Shown here: positions 21,944 to 32,396 of the stretch, in pieces
How the letters are laid out: each line of letters opens with the position of its first letter
How positions within the stretch are numbered: position 1 is the first letter of the stretch
From: Trachythela sp. YZ-2020
Lineage: Eukaryota > Cnidaria > Anthozoa > Malacalcyonacea > Clavulariidae
Assembly: GCA_016169945.1 (NCBI GenBank)
Contig: JADLSH010000236.1
Location: forward strand, 1,178,001 to 1,242,000
DNA: 64,000 bases
Reading direction: 5' to 3'
Program-made: the position numbers and the translations under genes
Notes under the pieces: generated by a model
Told to the model about the DNA's origin: nothing
The model's database searches: none
What the model saw: only the letters and a program-made list of their open reading frames with translations

Positions 21944-22905
21944 TCAGTGGTTTGACCATAGACTATCCAGAAGACAGGGATTGGAAACGCTGGGCAAAGC
22001 GCTAATGTTGCTGACGCGACATCCGTGATGCGCTTTTATCACGTAGCAGTGTCAATCCTTTGGTAATTTGGCCTATTTAAATCCAAATGCATCTCATCAA
22101 TATTGATTTTTTGACGTGCCCTTAAGCACAGAGTTATTGCCAAGGTAAGTGCGTTTTTATTTTTCCATTTTGACTATAAATATTAATCATAATTCCAGTT
22201 TTGTCGTAGCATGCACATGAAAATGGCGCATGTAAAAAGCATCCGTACATAAGTAAGTTTCATTTCAAACCCTGGAACTTGACGAGAAGACTATCACTTC
22301 AAGCTAGTGTTTGAAGGGTTTGAAGTGAGGACAACATAAATTGCGATCCTCTCAGCTCGTAGTCGCGCAAACAGAGGCGTCAAAAAAACATCGTTTGTAC
22401 AAGATTGGCACATGGCACAAAGTTGTAACTACCCTATATATTTGCATTAACATTGCATATGAGATGATAAATATATATTGTAAAAGACAAGTGATTCACT
22501 TGTCTTTTACAATATATATTTATCATTGGCTTTAACAAAGCAAAAAATCACCTTTGAGTGCATGCGTATTATTTTGAACTACAAAAACTCCCATTGCTGT
22601 TGTCGGCGCTGTACACACCTACCTCAAACCCAGTAACTTTATTTTGAATATATTTCTGGGTTTTCTACTTATATATATTGACCAAAAATAGAAATGTCAA
22701 TGCAGCTATCGCCTTTTCAAACTTCTATTGGGATTACCAAAGCCAAAAATCACCTTAAGTTTGAATACATGCGTATTACTTCGAACTACAAAAACACTTG
22801 CCATTGACGTTGTTGTTCTACAGGCCGTATCACGGACAGCACGCGCAAAACAATGGCGTTTTCAGTCCCTATCTTCTGGATAGTCTATGGTTTAACTAAG
22901 CACTA
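21944..22905. repeat. Diverged foldback element with internal direct repeat
   Basis: The left arm (about 21950-22037, containing CCATAGACTATCCAGAAGA) and right arm (about 22835-22900) are imperfect inverted copies, including the GACAGGGA/TCCCTATC and CACGGA blocks. Inside, about 22536-22600 and 22736-22822 are diverged direct copies (CAAAGC.AAAAATCACCTT ... GAACTACAAAAAC). No coding content. Confidence 0.65.
22464..22526. repeat. Perfect 63 bp palindrome (31 bp arms, 1 nt centre)
   Basis: ATGATAAATATATATTG... and its exact reverse complement are separated by a single T. It has no mismatches, unlike the surrounding diverged foldback. Confidence 0.92.
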
Positions 22906-23201
22906 CGGTGCAACAGATGGTGGTCAACTTCAGAATTCAGAAATATTGACACTTATAGGAGCAAGCAAATTCAACTAAATCTCTCTATTGTATTTTTTGC
23001 CACCAATACAAGATTACTACCTACTTGTGTCGCAATCAGATTTTCCTATTGCCATGCTACATTAACAACAGGCGATTTTATACTTTGATCGATATAAATT
23101 ATTTAACCATCGCCACACGGTTCGTTAGTTTACAGAATAGAAAACAGTCCCCAAGAACTAGCATCACTAAGGCAGTATTAGGGATCGTTCTTTAATTATA
23201 T
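22906..23201. other. Short unassigned stretch
   Basis: Nothing recognisable between the two foldback elements. Confidence 0.3.
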
Positions 23202-23519
23202 CTGGGGTTGGTACCGAAGAGAAGTTGGTTGGGTGATAGTTTTTAGGTTGGGTAGAATAGTGTTGACTGCCTTTTGTACAGTCGAGTAAAAATAAAAATT
23301 TTGCCCGTCAGCCATCCATTGTATAACAAAATGTTATGTTACCATTGTTGTACATTGTTGACTCCGCAGAATTGCAGACTGGTTTAGAAAGCATCATAGA
23401 CATATATACTGTTGGCGCATGAGTACTTGATGGTTGGGTAAAAATGATTTTCAGTCATTTGAGGATGGGTAAATAAATATAATACACTGTTTTTAGTTTC
23501 TCTTCGGTACCAGGCCCAG
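23202..23519. mobile_element. Small foldback MITE (about 318 bp)
   Basis: Terminal inverted repeats of about 22 bp: CTGGGGTTGGTACCGAAGAG at left and the complementary CTCTTCGGTACCAGGCCCAG at right, with two or three mismatches. No coding content. Confidence 0.6.
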
Positions 23520-24400
23520 GTGTAAATAATGAATGCTCCTTTAACCAATTTTCTGCCAAATTTGTTGATCCAGCCAGGGTCAACTGTGTTAAAATGGAAT
23601 CCAATACGAGTTAACTTTGCAAATGAATATAATATATATTTACACGTGCATATTATATATGGGTGCGCGGAAATACCAGATTTATTTCGAGTGTTAAACA
23701 ATTATCTTTAAAAATGGAGAATAGTGTGTACCAATTTCAAAAGAGCTGGTGGTCGAAGTTTGCTCCTTGTCAAGTTTGGCTTCGTTACACCTGAGAAGTA
23801 GCTGAATTAATTCAGCTGCCTTTTTAAAGTATTTCATTATGTTTTTGTGCGGATATAAGTAAAAGTTTTTTCTATATAAAATGATAGAAACCAGATGGTC
23901 TGACAGTTTCTGGTTTATTGGGATATAATTGGGAATTAAATGAACTGTTGATGAACCATGAGATCTAAAATGAACCAAGATTTTCCTTGACAAGTTTTAT
24001 TTGCCCGTGGGCAAGAAGCCTTGTTCAAAAGCTGGTCCATGTAGCTTGTCATGCCAGCGTTTGAACAAGGAGACTTGCTCGTGTGTACGGCGGTCAAGCA
24101 AAACTTGACAAGTGTAATATATGGAAGAAGATATTGTTACACTATAATGGGAAAACAGTGCTATCAAGGGAAAACGTGTACAGACATTTTTCATAAATGG
24201 CGACCATGCACGGCATGGGACAAACAAAAACCCCGGTAAAACTATCAAATGACGGCAGCCGGCGAGGAGACATCTGTGTTTGGATGAAAGATAAGTAATT
24301 TCTGTATCCAAACTGAAATGAGTGTTTTTCGACATGTCGGAAAAAATCCGAAATCAAATGTTTTGAAAAAACATTAAACAAAACTTTTCAGTTTCATTTC
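23520..24400. other. Non-coding stretch with short inverted repeats
   Basis: No gene recognised. CGTTTGAACAAGG-type inverted pieces near 24020-24070 suggest another degraded foldback. Confidence 0.35.
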
Positions 24401-24407
24401 TGAAATC

Positions 24408-24590
24408 GACGTACCGACCGCGCAGCAAAACGATGGCATGTAGGGGACTGAAACTAATATACGAACCGTGCAGCAAAACGATGACGTATAAGGGACTGAA
24501 ACTTACGTACCGACCGCGCACTGAATGAAGAATAATGACGAATATGAGACTGGAATTGACGTACGGACCGCGTGTAGGACTGAGATTTAG
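24408..24590. repeat. Degenerate minisatellite, about 4 units of 45-65 bp
   Basis: Units share the pattern GACGTACCGACCGCGC...GGGACTGAAAC at about 24408, 24456, 24504 and 24560, with internal length changes. Confidence 0.7.
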
Positions 24591-25287
24591 GCTTCACTTT
24601 TTCCCTGCCAAATGACTGAGGTTATCGTTCCAGATTAATTATACACATTAGTGAGCTTAAGCAAGCGGCGACTAGGTTCCTAGAGTTCACTGGGACCGGT
24701 ATGGAGGGGGGGGGGGGGGGATTGCTTCACCCCCAGTAATTTGCATCAATCTGCAAAACTCGGCAAATTATTTCCCAACGAAATCGGCAAATCTGGGAAA
24801 CTGAACGAAAACTACGAGTTTAATATGACGACAACTTAAATTAGTTAAAATTGAATACATAACTTTAAAGATACAATTCCCGATCGGCAAAGACACTGTA
24901 ACTTTACACCAATCGTGACCAGAAATGGAGGACATTGCTACTGAGCATCCTTAGAAAATACAATGCAAGATGGCTGCCAGGCTGATATAGAAATGTTAGG
25001 AATGAAAAGAAAAATTTTAAAAATATACAGCTATGATTTGAAATACAGCTATGATTTGAAAATACAGCTATTGCAGAGTTCGAGTTCATTTTGTAAGAGC
25101 CCTTGTAATTAAATGCTACAATTTTTTTATTCATGTCTAACCTGCATGCAAGATGTTCCATTTTAAGATTGTTTTTGCGCGATGCTTTGCTAAGTAGAAA
25201 CCGATATAATATATTCCAAATTTGCCAATTTTGCGATGTTTTCGTGCCGCCGTGTAAGTTTCTCCTGTCCTGGGCAACATTTGCAGA
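24591..25287. other. Non-coding stretch with poly-G run
   Basis: A run of about 14 G at 24707-24720 and nothing else recognisable. Confidence 0.35.
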
Positions 25288-25505
25288 GTTCGTGACATAA
25301 ACAATACAGGGTGTCTCAAAAAAACCGCTACCCTTAGAAATTAGAGGCTTTAGAAATTTGCTTTGTCTGGCATATTTGCATGCAATTAGAAGCAAATAAG
25401 CAATTTTGAATTCCCAAGTGTACAAAATCGAGGCTTTTTATAAAGCCTCTAATTTCTAAGGGTAGCGGTTTTTTTGAGACACCCTGTATTGTTTATGTCA
25501 CGAAC
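25288..25505. mobile_element. Palindromic mariner-type MITE (218 bp)
   Basis: Arms 25288-25352 and 25441-25505 are near-perfect inverted copies and include CAGGGTGTCTCAAAAAAACC, a typical Tc1/mariner terminal sequence. The palindrome extends beyond the expected TA target into GTTCGTGACATAAACAATA on both sides, so flanking DNA appears inverted too. Confidence 0.75.
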
Positions 25506-25950
25506 ATACACACGAACATGACACCCTGTACATAGTACATCCACAACGATTTTCGGGGAGATATGATTTCATTAACATGTTCCAATTTTGTAAGGAATAT
25601 TGTCGAATTTCGAAGCTGTGAAAGAAAAGTTTTCTGCCGATAATTTTTCCTGTAAAACCAAATATCTTGAAAATCATCTCCGATTTTGACAAGTAATCCT
25701 TCGCATAACACGGCCATGTTTGGTATCAAGGTAAAGCTTAGGAACCACGCTCTCAGGATTTTACGACTGAGGGGTGCGCTAAAAATCCTGAGACAAAAAT
25801 ACCATTTGTCTCAGTGGTTTGTCTACTTCCGGTTTCGATATAGCGCGAAATTCGGAAATGAATAAATGAATATGCATTTGTAAACATTATATCTGACGTT
25901 CTAAAAGCATTCGACTTACATAAATGTAAGGAAAATATCTCTTTTTCAAC
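25506..25950. other. Non-coding stretch
   Basis: No gene recognised. A second partial GACACCCTGTAC lies near 25519. Confidence 0.3.
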
Positions 25951-26190
25951 TGAGAAATGCCTTAATTATGCAAGACACGGTACTATTCAACAGGAAAACA
26001 TTGCAAAATCTATTTATAAAACTATTTGCAAATCTTTCAGTTCTACACCTAGGTGTTAAAAGTTTGTTATTACCCCAACGGAGGGAGTATTCTGTATCAT
26101 GGTATGAAGGGACAAGGGAATGTAACTCGTGTGCTGTATGAATACGCATTCGCTCAAAAAATCTCTTGCAGATCGTCTCTCTCCGTATAA
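25951..26190 (-). pseudogene. LINE RT C-terminal tail, older copy
   Basis: The minus frame encodes ICKRFFERMRIHTAHELHSLV, then YSLRWGNNKLLTPRCRTERFANSFI, the conserved C-terminal tail of CR1/L2-type LINE proteins. Upstream coding stops at about 26190, where the 3' tail of another LINE (26195-27960) begins. This suggests that the second element inserted into it. Confidence 0.7.
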
Positions 26191-26194
26191 ATTC

Positions 26195-27960
26195 AATTAA
26201 ATTCAATTCAATTGCGTCTTTATTACAAATAGTGGAGTTGCAACAAACGTGCAACTTTACAATTGATATGTAATACAAAAGATTAAATTATTTACAAATT
26301 TATTTACGTATTTGTCAGATTATACAATATAATAAAATATTAAAAATCATTAAAAAGACATTTATTTAAAAAAAATGTTTAAAGCGTTCTGTATTTACAT
26401 GTGGCAACAGAAATGGATGATCACGTTCTCTTAAAGGCCGTTGACGTTTTTCTGGTAACAACTCGTACAGACAGTGTTCAGGATTGTTCATGATTTTTTT
26501 GAACAATAATCGATCTCTCTCCTCAATCATCTCAGCCATTGAATGTTTTTTATAGTATATCCATATCGGAATGCACGATTGAAAAACTTGTTGATTTGAT
26601 CTATATACTTCGCTTGCAAAGCAGATCCCCATACTTCGATTGCGTAATAAAATAGTGACAGGATCAATGAATCAAACAATTTTGTAAGTTCGCTTTCCGA
26701 GTATCCGTGGAATTTACAGACGTCGACCTCAGAATGTACATTCTGCTTCCTGCCTTCGACATCAAGCTGTCTACTTGCTTATCCCAACAAGGTGGGTTTT
26801 TCTGAAACGTGACACCGAGTAATTTTAACCACACTTTACGCCGTATTCCATTAATAGGAGGAGGAGGTGTAACAAATGAACGACTACATAGTAGAATTTC
26901 CCATGTTTTTGACAGATTAAGTGTCATTCTATTGCTTCTGGTCCAACTCTCAATGTTAGTTATCTCGTCTAAAGCCGAATCGCGTGACAGAAGCACTCAC
27001 TGTCAAATCGTCTAGCCATTTCAGCCAATAATCCTGACACTTTATGAGTGCTACAGTAGTGTTTCAGTTTTCTCTATAAGCATACTGATGCCTATCAATA
27101 ATCGATTTTGAAGGATGACGAATCTCTCCTTGAAATATGATCTTTTCAAAAAGTCTCATGATAACATTAGTCAGCGATATTGGTCTCAGTTGGTTACATT
27201 CGATTAGCGGAGATTCCTTTGGTATTTGGGCTTAGGTAGCCAGCTTCCACAAACTAGGTACACGTTGTTGTTTCAATGAGGAATTCAATACATTTGTAAG
27301 AACTGGTGCAAGATAGCAGGCGAAATCTCTCCAAACCCAATATGGAATACAATCCGGACCAGATGATGTTTGTTTCTGTCTTATCATAAAATTTTCGACA
27401 GTTTTGATATAAACAGCTGGGATTCGAGTTCCTTTAGGAATTCTCAATAGATCAGGTCTCACATACTCGTTATCAGTGTTTATACCTTGAAAATAGGCAT
27501 TCATAGTTTCTGGATCGATAATGTTGCTGATGTTTTCCGACCTAGACCCTCTACCAGTAATTTTGTTAACCGTTTTCCACCATTTTTGAGAGCCTTGTCT
27601 GTAATTCATTTTATCATCGTGAATAACTTGACCTGATTTTCTTGAATGAGTTTATTTATTTTCTGTTGAATATCAATCATTGACGCCTCTCCTAAATTCC
27701 CTATAGCTATTCCGTATATTACACAAATGTTTTACAAGTGGAGACTATATGTTTTATAAATGGTGGGTCACGAGTCGACACTTTAACTTTAATCAAGGGA
27801 AAGCACTCATTAATCATATTACAAAGAGTTTCATTCAACAACTCGACTCCTTTGTCGATATCGACACTTTTAACTCTTTCTCGTCGGCCGAATTTTAATT
27901 ATGTTGTCGCAAGAGCACTTTGAGTACGATTTCCTTTGAAAATATTTACCCCCTGGCAAT
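26195..27960 (-). pseudogene. Degenerate CR1/L2-type LINE with AATTG microsatellite tail
   Basis: Minus-strand blocks in order: a linker STRDPPFIKH (about 27780), RT N-terminus (27609-27232: WWKTVNKITG, SSGPDCIPYWVW, QQRVPSLWK), palm/thumb (26996-26664: RSNRMTLNLSKT, LKLLGVTF), and C-terminus (26632-26366). The catalytic YxDD block between 27230 and 27000 is lost or scrambled. The element ends with AATTGAATTGAATT-type repeats at 26195-26215, a 3' microsatellite tail of the kind used by such LINEs. Multiple frameshifts. Confidence 0.75.
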
Positions 27961-28044
27961 GAAACTAACACCATTGGAATCCTTACAAAATAAGCTTTTA
28001 ACAGTGGGTTATGTTGCCGACTAATGCATCAGTCAAATCCAAGC

Positions 28045-28160
28045 ATGCCCATCCCCCCCGGGCCACCGCGGGGCATTTTCCTGTAAAGCACGTCCCGGGG
28101 GTTGGGCATTTGAACTCAAACCTTTGCCGGGGGCGGGGCATTTGAAATTAAGGATTTGGA
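28045..28160. repeat. GC-rich repeat with GGGGCATTT motifs
   Basis: Three spaced copies of a GGGGCATTT-like motif amid C/G runs, contrasting with AT-rich flanks. Origin unknown. Confidence 0.5.
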
Positions 28161-28388
28161 GGTTTTACGATCACCGATAACTTGATAATAATATAAAACA
28201 AAACAATACCAGTTTCAGAACATTTAATAAATTAATGTTGTAGAATATATATATAAAGACCATGGTTTACAGATAACGATTCAATCCAACTTAAGATAAG
28301 TCAACTTCTTAGATGTTACCTTTAACCTTACTACCGGCACTTACAAGCCATTCAAAAAACAAATGACCACACAATCTGCATCAAAACC

Positions 28389-28700
28389 ATGTCAAATCAC
28401 CCCCCTAACGTCATCAAGCAAATACCTGCAAGTGTCAGTAAAAGAATCAGCGAAATCTCATCTAATAAAGCCGTTTTCGACAGCGCGGCACCGTATTACA
28501 ACGAAGCACTCCGACGGAGTGGATACTCTGAGAACATCCAATACCAACCCATCTTCGCACAAGACACCCCACCTACCAGAAGAAACCGTAAAAGAAACAT
28601 CATATGCATGGTTCAAGGACTACCCGTTGTTGAATAAGCGCAACGAACTAGTTTCTAAATGCCGCCATGTCAACAAGTTCCTATTACGCAAATTAGTTTG
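28389..28700 (+). pseudogene. Penelope-like element, linker fragment
   Basis: The frame from 28389 encodes SNHPPNVIKQIPASVSKRI, then RRNRKRNII. This matches the segment between RT and GIY-YIG in the PLE at 35614-36409 (SNHPPSILRNIPLSINKRL). After about 28610 the homology ends; the endonuclease is missing. A hammerhead on the same strand follows at 28775. Confidence 0.75.
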
Positions 28701-28774
28701 AGAACAATAAGACCCACGCTCCAGTGAATCAGCGCCGAAGTAAATAAAACCGTTGTGAATAGTAATTTTAGCCA

Positions 28775-28817
28775 GTCGTCTGATGATCGCATTAAGCGTG
28801 AAACATGGTGTAACGAC
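28775..28817 (+). ncRNA. Hammerhead ribozyme (type I, Penelope-associated)
   Basis: Helix I GTCGT/ACGAC encloses the core CTGATGA, a stem II of CGC/GCG with a U-U closing mismatch, GAA, a 3 bp stem III ACA/TGT with TGG loop, and A at the cleavage position (28812). Penelope-like elements are known to carry such ribozymes. The weak stem II lowers confidence in activity. Confidence 0.65.
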
Positions 28818-28821
28818 ACAG

Positions 28822-29998
28822 TCATGTATATAGTATGCCTATAGGCATAGCAACTTTAATCGTGAACTTAGCTACACTCAGCACATACCGCAACAACAAC
28901 GCAGGAATAGGCAACGCAACATCATTTGGTTCAACCCACCAAAGTGCGTTCTGATATATGGGTGCAGATTCCTGAAAAGTTTGCTCATCTGATGAAAGAA
29001 GTGCAATGCGCTTGTTAATTGATGCAGGTAGTTGCCTTGTGATGCTCGGTGGGTGATTAGAGTGCATATTTATGTATAGTGGATCGTCATTGGGCTTCCT
29101 ATAGGGCCTTTATTTTCCATTGTTAAGGTCGAAAGTTACATCTAAAAAGTTTACTATACGTAAATTTGATTCGGCGGTAATTTTTAGGTCAAACTGCTCG
29201 AAAATTTTGTGGAGCCGGTCTTTCCTTGTTTTGTCTGCTAAACGTGCTGATTTACTTTTTATAATAGCCAAACCGTCATCTCTATATAGGCCGATGCTTT
29301 CTTTGCCAAGGTGGTTTAAAATGAAAAGGCCTATACTAACTCACAAATTTCCGCGCCGTCGAAACTGCCCATGGTAACGTAAGGTATAGTAGCCAAATTT
29401 GAAGCCCAAGATAAAGTTTGGTCCAATAGTTTTTCAGAAATGGATGGGTAGAAATCGACAATGTCAAACGAAATAAAACTGTGCCTGTCCTTATCTTTTA
29501 TATTGCCAAATCACTGAATAACGTTTTGTATTCCTCCATTGATTTAAATTCAATAACTTTGCTTATTTGTCCGGATTCGCTTTTAGCTGGATTAATTAAT
29601 CGGCATTTTGGATTGTTTTCGAAATTTTCTTTGTGATCTTTTAAAAATATAAATACTTCGCGTTTTTTCATTTTTTCAATTCTGTCGCCGATTCCTAAAT
29701 TGTTCGAAATGTTTTTTAGTTCTGAATCAATAATTTCATCCTCGGATCCATGCTTATATGTTTTTGTGATGTTGTCATGTAAGAGCTTGTTGTATGTGTC
29801 GAGCGAGGTTTCATAAATATTCCTAGTTTTGTCTGCAAAAATGAAAATGTTGGGAGACGAATTGTTGGGAGACGAATTCAGGAATCTGCACCCATATATC
29901 AGAACGCACTTAGGCATAGCAACTTTAATCATGAACTTAGCTACACTCAGCACACACCGCAGAAACAACGCAGGAATAGGCAACGCAACATCATTTGG
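28822..29998 (-). pseudogene. Penelope-like element reverse transcriptase, broken
   Basis: Reading minus from about 29900: PNIFIFADKTRNIYETSLDTYN (PLE RT N-terminal block), FIFLKDHKENFENNPKCRLINP, then in other frames FDIVDFYPSIS (about 29455), MGSFDGAE, GLYRDDGLAII with the YxDD catalytic pair (about 29280), and NMHSNHPPSITRQLPASIN at 29067. At least two frameshifts occur, plus a deletion near 29520. The end at 28822 lacks the GIY-YIG domain. Both ends carry an inverted copy of the linker sequence (28840-28930 versus 29900-30000), so two PLE pieces are joined. Confidence 0.8.
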
Positions 29999-30530
29999 TT
30001 CAGCCCACCATTTAGCAAGAGTGTTAGCACAAACATAGGACGTAATTTCCTTAGTCTAATGGACAAACATGCATTTTCCACCGCACCACAAGCTCCATAA
30101 ATTTTTTAACAGAAATACAGTTAAAGTAAGTTATAGCTGCATGAACAATGTCAAGTCAGTAATCACTAAACACAATGCACGCATATCTAGGAATAACAAG
30201 CCACAGGACAAGGACACTACCAATTGCAGTTGTAGTCTTGTAGAGATAACACCATTTCCCCGCTTCAAAAACAATGCATGACTAGGGACATACTATACAA
30301 AGCAACAGTCACAGTAAGCAACACAAACACGATCAAAAATTACATTGGCATGACTGCAAGCACATTCAAAGAGCGATTGGCCAACCACACTAAATCTTTT
30401 CAGCATAAAAGCATGCAAATGACACGGAACTTTCGAAATATATTTGGACATTGAAAGAAAACAATAAGGATTTCAGTATTAATTGGCAAATTTTAAAACA
30501 TCCTATTTCGTACACGGGAGGATAAAAACG
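29900..30530 (+). pseudogene. Penelope-like element GIY-YIG endonuclease fragment
   Basis: Plus frames encode the PLE linker (RNRQRNIIWFSPPFSKSV at about 29975, then HKLHKFFNRNTVKVSYSCMNN) and, after frameshifts, YIGMTASTFKERLANHTKSF (about 30345), a GIY-YIG-type nuclease core. The tyrosines and the arginine in FKERL are present. The frames are broken at about 30060 and again from 30280 to 30450. Confidence 0.75.
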
Positions 30531-30539
30531 ATGCAATTT

Positions 30540-30735
30540 ATGTATATATATATATATAGTCAAATTTGCAGACATGCATGTTTCGCCGTCCAACGGCTCG
30601 TCAGTGCAGCTTGTAACGCAGTCTAGATGCGAGTGACTTCGTATTTATACACCATACTCTTGCCCTCACCAAGCGCATGTGGTACAATACTCAGACACAT
30701 GCGCATCCAGACATGCGTGAAATCTTAGTATATAT
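30540..30735 (-). repeat. Penelope pseudo-LTR-like repeat, copy 1
   Basis: The reverse complement is nearly identical to 46590-46775 (shared blocks CATGTCTGGATGCGCATGTG and ACCACATGCGCTTGGTGAGG), and both contain a hammerhead. Flanked by TA-dinucleotide runs on both sides. Confidence 0.8.
30567..30608 (-). ncRNA. Hammerhead ribozyme (type I)
   Basis: Minus strand: helix I TGCA/TGCA, core CTGACGAG, stem II CCGT-TGG-ACGG, CGAA, stem III ACA/TGT with TGCA loop, C at the cleavage position (30571). All invariant core bases are present. Almost identical to 46709-46752. Confidence 0.85.
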
Positions 30736-30781
30736 ATATATATATTAAGATTCAACTACTCAACAAATTTTACCAGGCATC

Positions 30782-30831
30782 TTTATTACTATTTAGTTTC
30801 GTACCACAAGATGTGGCACTCATCAGATAAA
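30782..30831 (-). ncRNA. Hammerhead ribozyme (type I), complete core
   Basis: Minus strand, 50 nt: helix I TTTAT/ATAAA (5 bp), CTGATGAG, 7 bp stem II TGCCACA-TCT-TGTGGTA (one G-U), CGAA, stem III ACT/AGT with AAAT loop, A at the cleavage position (30787). Every conserved core base is present and the helices pair fully. It lies 174 nt upstream (on the minus strand) of the hammerhead at 30567-30608. Confidence 0.88.
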
Positions 30832-31399
30832 TTAGCCTAATGACTAGCAGAAAAAACTTTACAGTATTATACAATATTACAAGTGGATGAAAGCTGAAAA
30901 TTAATCCTATTTGCAAAGCACGCAAAGCAATTAACATGTTAGTTGACAAATTGACAGGACGCGGAAATATTATCTTATCTACACTAAACCTGACGCCAAG
31001 GTATAGACACGGCGCGCGGTATATTTAAAATAGCGATAAAGTGTTTAGCCGTCTTTAAATGTTCATTAAAAGGAATTTTTTTGCATGTCTGCATGAAGAG
31101 ACTAATTCATTGCGTTTGTTCAATGTAGCTAATTCGGGTTTACATATGATGTAGTATTTTTCCCACAAGCAAAGATTGCATCTGTTAGAGGCGCAGTTGT
31201 AAGGTTTATCGTAGACATTAATTCAGCGTCGGCCACGGACATATAAGAACAAATGAGGGTTGTTTCGCGTGTGGAGAGGTCGTAAAAATGACATGGTACA
31301 AAACAAGGAGTCCCTTCAAGGGGACGGTTCATCAACGAACCCCAACAATAATCAACCGAGGGGTTTTCACCAGGAGTCCAAGAGGAGAGACAAAATGAA
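30832..31399. other. Leader region upstream of the LINE
   Basis: No ORF1 recognised. It may include the 5' UTR of the LINE starting around 31000-31400. Confidence 0.35.
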
Positions 31400-32212
31400 G
31401 TGGTTCAGTTATTATTATTAGAAGACCATATACCAACTACTCCTCATGAATCGACCTACAATATACCAGTCAGAGTTACTACCCGACCTTGTTTTCCCCG
31501 AAGCAATGTTGATAATAAAAATAATTATAACAGATGCCTATCTACAATATCCTTAGATCAAATAACGTCCAATAACCAATGTGAAAGTAAACCTAGAGTA
31601 CCAAGAATATGTGTATCAAACGTGAGATCCTTAGCGCCTAAAATAGATGAGGTGTCTGAGTTTATACCACGCCATCAGATTGATTTAGCATTTATTACCG
31701 AGACCTGGCTGAAGGAATCAGTAGATGACAGCGTCATTAGCATCCCTGGATATACTGTTTTTCGTAGAGACAGGAAGACAGATGACCACGGGGGCGTGTG
31801 CATTTATGTAAATATTGAACAATTAAATAATTTTAAACTTCTTGAAGATCTTAATTGCTGTGAACATCACGAACTTTTGTGGCTCCGCATTAAGCCCGGC
31901 GCACACTAGTGCAAGTTGTACGCACAGATGTCATTCGTGACCAATTACGTGCGACGAAAATCCTAGTGTGCGGGGAAAATATACAGGATTTTTGTCACTC
32001 GTGTCGTGAACAACAAATATCAAACGTGTTTGATATTTTCTGTCATTCGTGACAAAAATTCCTCGCAGCAAAGAAGTGCGCATGCGTGTTATTTCCCAAA
32101 ACAACATGGCGGATAGTGAACAAACACTTGCAGCTAGCGATAGGAATTGCGGCGGGCATTTGCCTGACTATAGTTAAGTCAAATACTTATAAAATAAACC
32201 TTTCCCACCTCC

Positions 32213-32234
32213 AACCCTTAACCTAACCCTAACC
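32213..32234. repeat. Telomere-like CCCTAA stretch
   Basis: AACCCTTAACCTAACCCTAA is a short degenerate (CCCTAA)n run inside the MITE centre. It is too short for a true interstitial telomere. Confidence 0.5.
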
Positions 32235-32321
32235 AGAAATGTCTGAAAAGGAATTTTGGGGTTAAAACAAGTCGGAAAAAATTATTTGAAAGAAAAATAA
32301 TTTAAGTGAGAAAAAGTTTTG

Positions 32322-32396
32322 GCTGGATTGACCGGGCTTGAACAGCCGCTCTAAGAAACTGTAGCCAGCGCACGCCCTAAACTACTACGCCACCGA
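32322..32396 (-). pseudogene. tRNA-like sequence (SINE head) inside the MITE
   Basis: On the minus strand, GTGGCGTAGTAGTTTAGGGC resembles a pol III A box, and 45 nt later TGTTCAAGCCCGG resembles a B box, at tRNA-like spacing. The stems are imperfect, so this is a tRNA-derived relic rather than a functional tRNA. Confidence 0.55.

Noticed and set aside
21496..22005. 169-codon open frame as a gene
   Set aside because: No motif, low-complexity Lys/Asn content, and its end lies in the arm of a foldback.
22464..22526. Palindrome as a microRNA precursor
   Set aside because: The 1 nt loop and perfect 31 bp arms are unlike an animal pre-miRNA.
32213..32234. Interstitial telomere or chromosome end
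   Set aside because: Only about 22 bp, degenerate, and inside a MITE.
32322..32396. Functional tRNA gene
   Set aside because: A and B boxes are present, but stems are imperfect. It is better read as a tRNA-derived relic.
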